Assembly: GCF_963665675.1 (NCBI RefSeq)
Contig: NZ_OY762426.1
Coordinates: forward strand, 1,612,001-1,676,000
Origin: an uncultured Methanolobus sp.
Lineage (GTDB): Archaea; Halobacteriota; Methanosarcinia; Methanosarcinales; Methanosarcinaceae
Direction: 5' to 3'
DNA length: 64,000 nt
Position numbers and translations under genes: made by a program. This document shows, in pieces, positions 61,015 through 64,000 of the stretch; position 1 is the first letter of the stretch, and every line of letters starts with the position of its first letter. The notes beneath the pieces are model-generated. The model saw nothing but the letters and a program-made list of their open reading frames with translations, was not told where the DNA came from and searched no databases.

Positions 61015-61833
61015 TTAAGCTGTGAATCCGTAGGACTTAAGTATTGCCATTCCTTCATCAGATGTGACAAAGTCTACAAATGTCTGTGATTCGTCCTGAT
61101 GCTCAGAGCCTGCAACTACTGCTATCGGATAACTGATTGGGGTTACAGTTGGAATAGTTGCTTTTACTTCGATGGTTCCTTCATCTGCCGTTGCTGCATC
61201 TGTGCTATATACAAATCCTGCATCAACTTCTCCTCTTTCAACGTATACGAGCACCTGCTTTACATCATCTGCAAGCAGTGTCCTGGACTCAAGTTCATCC
61301 CAGAGACCTGCTTCTTCTAGTGCTTCCACTGTGTATTTTCCAACTGGAGCGGTTTCAGGGTTTCCGATGCTTATTGTCGTAACATCATCTGACAGGAGGT
61401 CTTCTGCTTCTGTTATGCCCAGTGTGCTGTCAATAGGTGTTATCAGTACAACTGAATTTGATGCGAAGTCCTGTCTTGAATCTTCAACTATTAAGGACTG
61501 GTTGCTTAATATATTCATATGGCTCTGTGATGCTGACGCGAACACATCAATAGGTGCTCCACCTTCTATCTGCATCCTGAGTGTTCCTGATCCTGCAAAG
61601 TTGTAGTTCACGTCAATGTCAGGATTCTCATCTTCAAAAGCGTTTTCAAGTTCTGTGAATGCTTCTGTAAGACTTGCTGCTGCAGATACTGTGATGCTTG
61701 TCACTTCACCTGAACCACTATCGGTATTTACGTCAGTCTCTAAGTCTTCATTGGTGTCTGCGCAGCCGCTTACAAATACCACAAGAGTAAGAATGGCTGC
61801 AATAGCCAGAATTAGTTTTTTGTTAAGTGTCAT
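61015..61833 (-). CDS. modA: Molybdate-binding lipoprotein
   Basis: A 272-residue substrate-binding lipoprotein with lipobox VFVSGC (Cys24). Mature ModA signatures: VSAAASLTEAFTELENAFEDENP, NFAGSGTLRMQIEGGAPIDVFAS, and DDVTTISIGNPETAPVGKYTVEALE. The bacterial ModA-type sequence rather than WtpA is what I see. First gene of the operon; a dyad resembling a ModE site lies 60-83 bp upstream. Confidence 0.93.
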   Translation of the reverse strand: MTLNKKLILAIAAILTLVVFVSGCADTNEDLETDVNTDSGSGEVTSITVSAAASLTEAFTELENAFEDENPDIDVNYNFAGSGTLRMQIEGGAPIDVFASASQSHMNILSNQSLIVEDSRQDFASNSVVLITPIDSTLGITEAEDLLSDDVTTISIGNPETAPVGKYTVEALEEAGLWDELESRTLLADDVKQVLVYVERGEVDAGFVYSTDAATADEGTIEVKATIPTVTPISYPIAVVAGSEHQDESQTFVDFVTSDEGMAILKSYGFTA

Positions 61834-61892
61834 GGGTTAATACCTTCCTGAATGCAGCCAGTCTAACTTTACGCAAATATCCATCAGCAACG

Positions 61893-61916
61893 CGTTATGT
61901 TCTTGGCCACACAACG
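61893..61916. promoter_or_regulatory. ModE-like operator dyad upstream of modA
   Basis: CGTTATGT-TCTTGGCC-ACACAACG: two 8-bp arms, complementary except at one position, with an 8-bp spacer; including flanking G and C the arms are nine long. Architecture resembles the CGTTATAT-N8-type molybdate-responsive ModE sites of bacteria. It lies 60 bp upstream of the modA start in the leftward direction, a suitable place for repression by molybdate. Regulator not in the window. Confidence 0.5.
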
Positions 61917-62118
61917 CTTAACTTCCCTTTTCTTGTATAAGTAATTTTCCTGATAGTGATACTGTTAAGTTAAGGAGTATTTACAATGAATAAAAGGATT
62001 TGCTTATGGAACGATGGGTTTAAGATTAGTATTTATAAATTTCTTTTTGTTAATGAAACAAAATCAATATAAAAAGTATTAAATATGAACATAATTTATT
62101 GATATACTGGCGCATTAG

Positions 62119-62418
62119 ATGATCGAGGAACTCAAACAACAGGCGGAGGAAGCGATATTGCTTGCTTTCTGTATTTTTACAGATACGTTAATAGTTATTT
62201 TTGCATTAGTGTGCTTTTATTTGATTGAATATATAACGCATATTTTAGGTTTTGAAAACCAGATGGTTTCATCTTTACTCCATCAGTGGGCACATCCTGC
62301 TGTTTTACTTTCGTTAGTTGCAATATCGATAATCAATATATTATACCGATTTGTACCTAGAAACAATTCTGATTCTAGATTTGAAATTGTACAAATGAAT
62401 GAAGATAATGAGAATTAA
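62119..62418 (+). CDS. Small membrane protein, unknown
   Basis: A 99-residue protein with two hydrophobic helices (AILLAFCIFTDTLIVIFALVCFYLIEYI and WAHPAVLLSLVAISIINILYRF) between an acidic N-terminus (MIEELKQQAEEA) and a polar C-terminus. No family recognised. TATA-like AATTTATTGATATAC lies ~25 bp upstream, so it is probably leaderless. Confidence 0.6.
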   Translation: MIEELKQQAEEAILLAFCIFTDTLIVIFALVCFYLIEYITHILGFENQMVSSLLHQWAHPAVLLSLVAISIINILYRFVPRNNSDSRFEIVQMNEDNEN

Positions 62419-62550
62419 AATAAAAATTTAAATAAAAACACATTATAATAAATAGATAAATTGATAAAAGAAAATGCCAATTATTATATACCAATAAATT
62501 GAATTATCGATACTTGAATTAATTTGTTAAATACATATATCAAATATAAA

Positions 62551-62979
62551 ATGTGGATCAACATGTACTATTTAATAGACAATAAAACTGGTCATAAATA
62601 CAAGCTAAGTACTTGGCAGTTAATAGGCGCAAGAGCGATTCCAGTAATATCTTTTATAATATATGGTTTGATTCTGGTTTTTATTATGGATATTTTTATA
62701 GCTCCATCTCCAGATGTAATGCTAATAGCGTTGGCATTGTTCTATGGACTGGAAGTTATGTTGTGGATTACGAATAAGGTGTCTGTTGGAAAAATAATAT
62801 CTGCTTTATTGTTATTTGTTGCATGGGGTTCTATATTTGCTCAAACAATACAACATGATTTGTCAAATAAGGATGAAATGAAACATGAAATTAACGACAT
62901 AAGTAGATTAACAAAGGATATCAAAGACGTTGCAAACTTGTGCAAGCCGGTTGATGATAAAAAGATGCATTGTTACTGA
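62551..62979 (+). CDS. Small membrane protein, unknown
   Basis: About 142 residues from ATG 62551; TTG 62524 and ATG 62563 are alternatives. Three to four hydrophobic segments (AIPVISFIIYGLILVFIMDIF, MLIALALFYGLEVMLW, IISALLLFVAWGSIFA) and a charged tail with two cysteines (NLCKPVDDKKMHCY). TTAAATACATATATC at 62527-62541 could be its TATA region. No function recognised; it and the preceding gene are AT-rich compared with neighbours. Confidence 0.55.
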   Translation: MWINMYYLIDNKTGHKYKLSTWQLIGARAIPVISFIIYGLILVFIMDIFIAPSPDVMLIALALFYGLEVMLWITNKVSVGKIISALLLFVAWGSIFAQTIQHDLSNKDEMKHEINDISRLTKDIKDVANLCKPVDDKKMHCY

Positions 62980-63035
62980 TAATCTCTTTTTTTATTCTTC
63001 TAAATCCTCAAACTTAGTTAACCCTTTAACCTCAT

Positions 63036-63218
63036 TCAATTTTCCCTTAATTTATCTTTCCACTTTTCATACTCCAAATAACCTTTTTCTTCCAACAATT
63101 CAACTATGATAATTTCCCATATTCTAATAGCAATTCCACTTACAAATAATTGATGCCAGCTAAAAAAAGAAACCAGCAGCACAAAAGCTGCCAATCCAAA
63201 ATAATTATTCTTCAACAA
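63036..63218 (-). CDS. Possible small membrane peptide overlapping the cyclophilin gene
   Basis: A 60-codon frame starting with TTG inside the end of the cyclophilin gene (14-base overlap), encoding a single hydrophobic helix ([15 protein letters not shown]) and a charged C-terminus ([17 protein letters not shown]). No clear Shine-Dalgarno apart from coupling. May be real but weakly supported. Confidence 0.3.
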   Translation of the reverse strand: MLKNNYFGLAAFVLLVSFFSWHQLFVSGIAIRIWEIIIVELLEEKGYLEYEKWKDKLREN

Positions 63219-63636
63219 CAGTGACTTTGTTCATCTTGTCTCTTGCCTTGATCTTGTTGACGACATCCTGACCTTCGATTACCTGACCGAAGACAGTGTG
63301 TACGCCATCAAGGTGTGGCTGTGGGGAGTGTGTGATGAAGAACTGGCTTCCACCGGTGTTCTTACCTGCGTGTGCCATTGAAAGTGAACCGGTTCCGTGT
63401 TTGCGTGGGTTGTTCTTTGTCTCACATTTGATAGAGTATCCTGGTCCGCCGGTTCCGTCTCCTTTTGGACATCCTCCCTGGATTACAAAGTTAGGGATTA
63501 CTCTGTGGAAAGTAAGCCCGTCATAAAATCCTTCCTTAATGAGCTTCTCAAAGTTTGCAACAGTCTTTGGTGCGTTCTTCTCAAACAGTTCCAGGGTAAT
63601 ATTTCCTTTATCAGTCTCAATGATTGCTTTCTTCAT
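63205..63636 (-). CDS. Cyclophilin-type peptidylprolyl isomerase
   Basis: A 143-residue PPIase: [63 protein letters not shown]. Start ATG (complement of 63634-63636) is supported by AGAGGTTAAA and by family length; the open frame extends 29 codons upstream without support. Cytosolic folding helper. Confidence 0.95.
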   Translation of the reverse strand: MKKAIIETDKGNITLELFEKNAPKTVANFEKLIKEGFYDGLTFHRVIPNFVIQGGCPKGDGTGGPGYSIKCETKNNPRKHGTGSLSMAHAGKNTGGSQFFITHSPQPHLDGVHTVFGQVIEGQDVVNKIKARDKMNKVTVVEE

Positions 63637-63847
63637 GAGTTTAACCTCTATGAAATGGGTTAATGGATGGGTAGGATTTAAGTGTTTCGTGGTGCAGCCA
63701 GGACTTTCAAAAACACTGTGCATGTACTATACTAAGTATCTTATATAATAATTAATATACATATAACACGTATACGTAGACTATCAAATTAATAAACAAT
63801 CTATTTCGATCACGGTTGGTAAAAAAGGGTGAGTTTGAGGTATTTCC

Positions 63848-64000
63848 ATGGACTATTTTAAAAAAATGATATACATATCATCTATATTTCTAATATTTTC
63901 AATATCGGCTTTAGCGCTGGATGTAGATTTTCTCACAGCCGATGTGCAAACAGATGCAGGTGATGCAATAAACGTAAGCGTGATTATCACAGACAACGGT
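63848..64000 (+). CDS. Secreted protein, N-terminal part only (runs off the window)
   Basis: ATG 63848 with GAGGT upstream starts an open frame continuing to the last base. The 51 visible codons give a signal peptide (MDYFKKMIYISSIFLIFSIS, then ALALDVDF) and the start of a mature domain (TADVQTDAGDAINVSVIITDNG) like the repeated Ig-fold/CARDB domains of archaeal surface proteins. Family cannot be decided. Confidence 0.65.
   Translation, partial: MDYFKKMIYISSIFLIFSISALALDVDFLTADVQTDAGDAINVSVIITDNG

Overview
The window looks like a chromosomal segment of a methylotrophic methanogen of the Methanosarcinaceae, probably close to Methanolobus or Methanococcoides. The evidence is the archaeal-type ThrRS, a Drg/Obg GTPase, a duplicated Methanosarcinales S-layer protein, an archaeal class III type IV pilin, an archaellum FlaD/E domain, TATA-box promoters with many leaderless or short-leader genes, and moderate-to-low GC. 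A genus name is inference only.

Layout. 0.1-6 kb holds a housekeeping regulator and then a tetrahydrofolate one-carbon island (purN, glyA, folD, a long-form dihydropteroate synthase-like gene, metV), followed by a convergent membrane-anchored winged-helix regulator. 7-9.6 kb holds a structured RNA leader, a small secreted protein, a thioredoxin-like membrane protein and an M28 peptidase. A complete ISH3-like insertion sequence (9582-10860) sits three bases after the peptidase stop. 11-22 kb is one co-directional surface-glycan cluster: a GT2 glycosyltransferase, three enzymes of diacetamido-uronate type sugar synthesis, two GT-C-like membrane proteins, a DUF362 protein, a UbiA-type polyprenyl-phosphate phosphoribosyltransferase, a PHP phosphoesterase and a UPF0104/AglD-type membrane protein. 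22-31.5 kb holds an Nfn/Sud-type flavoprotein pair, a four-part PAPS-reductase-like protein, an AI-2E family permease, thrS, acyP and thiI. 31.5-32.6 kb holds a candidate small RNA and a cysteine hydrolase. 32.8-37.7 kb holds a very long orphan FlaD/E-domain protein, a TM2/zinc-ribbon gene that appears frameshifted, a DUF4870 protein, a type IV pilin and a small DUF5371-like protein. 38-40.3 kb holds an ACT/PFL gene pair and a shikimate kinase. 40.4-44.3 kb (minus strand) is a metal-chelate ABC importer with a methyltransferase. 44.6-46.9 kb is an S-layer protein made of two almost identical halves. 47-53.5 kb holds a MITE, tRNA-Gln(UUG), drg, a moeA-periplasmic-binding fusion, ilvE, tRNA-Arg(UCU) and several very small genes. 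53.5-57.5 kb is a large secreted papain-like/PKD/beta-helix protein. 57.6-61.8 kb is a coiled-coil protein and modABC with a ModE-like dyad upstream. The end holds two small membrane proteins, a cyclophilin and the start of a further secreted protein.

Themes. Cell-surface biogenesis is dominant (S-layer, glycan cluster, pilin, FlaD/E protein, two secreted peptidases). Molybdate uptake (modABC) and molybdopterin maturation (moeA) both occur. The most promising undescribed material is a possible polyprenyl-phosphate-pentose donor route inside the glycan cluster, a TATA-driven ~100-nt small RNA closed by a perfect 10-bp stem, and a two-stem RNA leader at 7017-7122. All assignments come from reading the sequence; no database search was possible.
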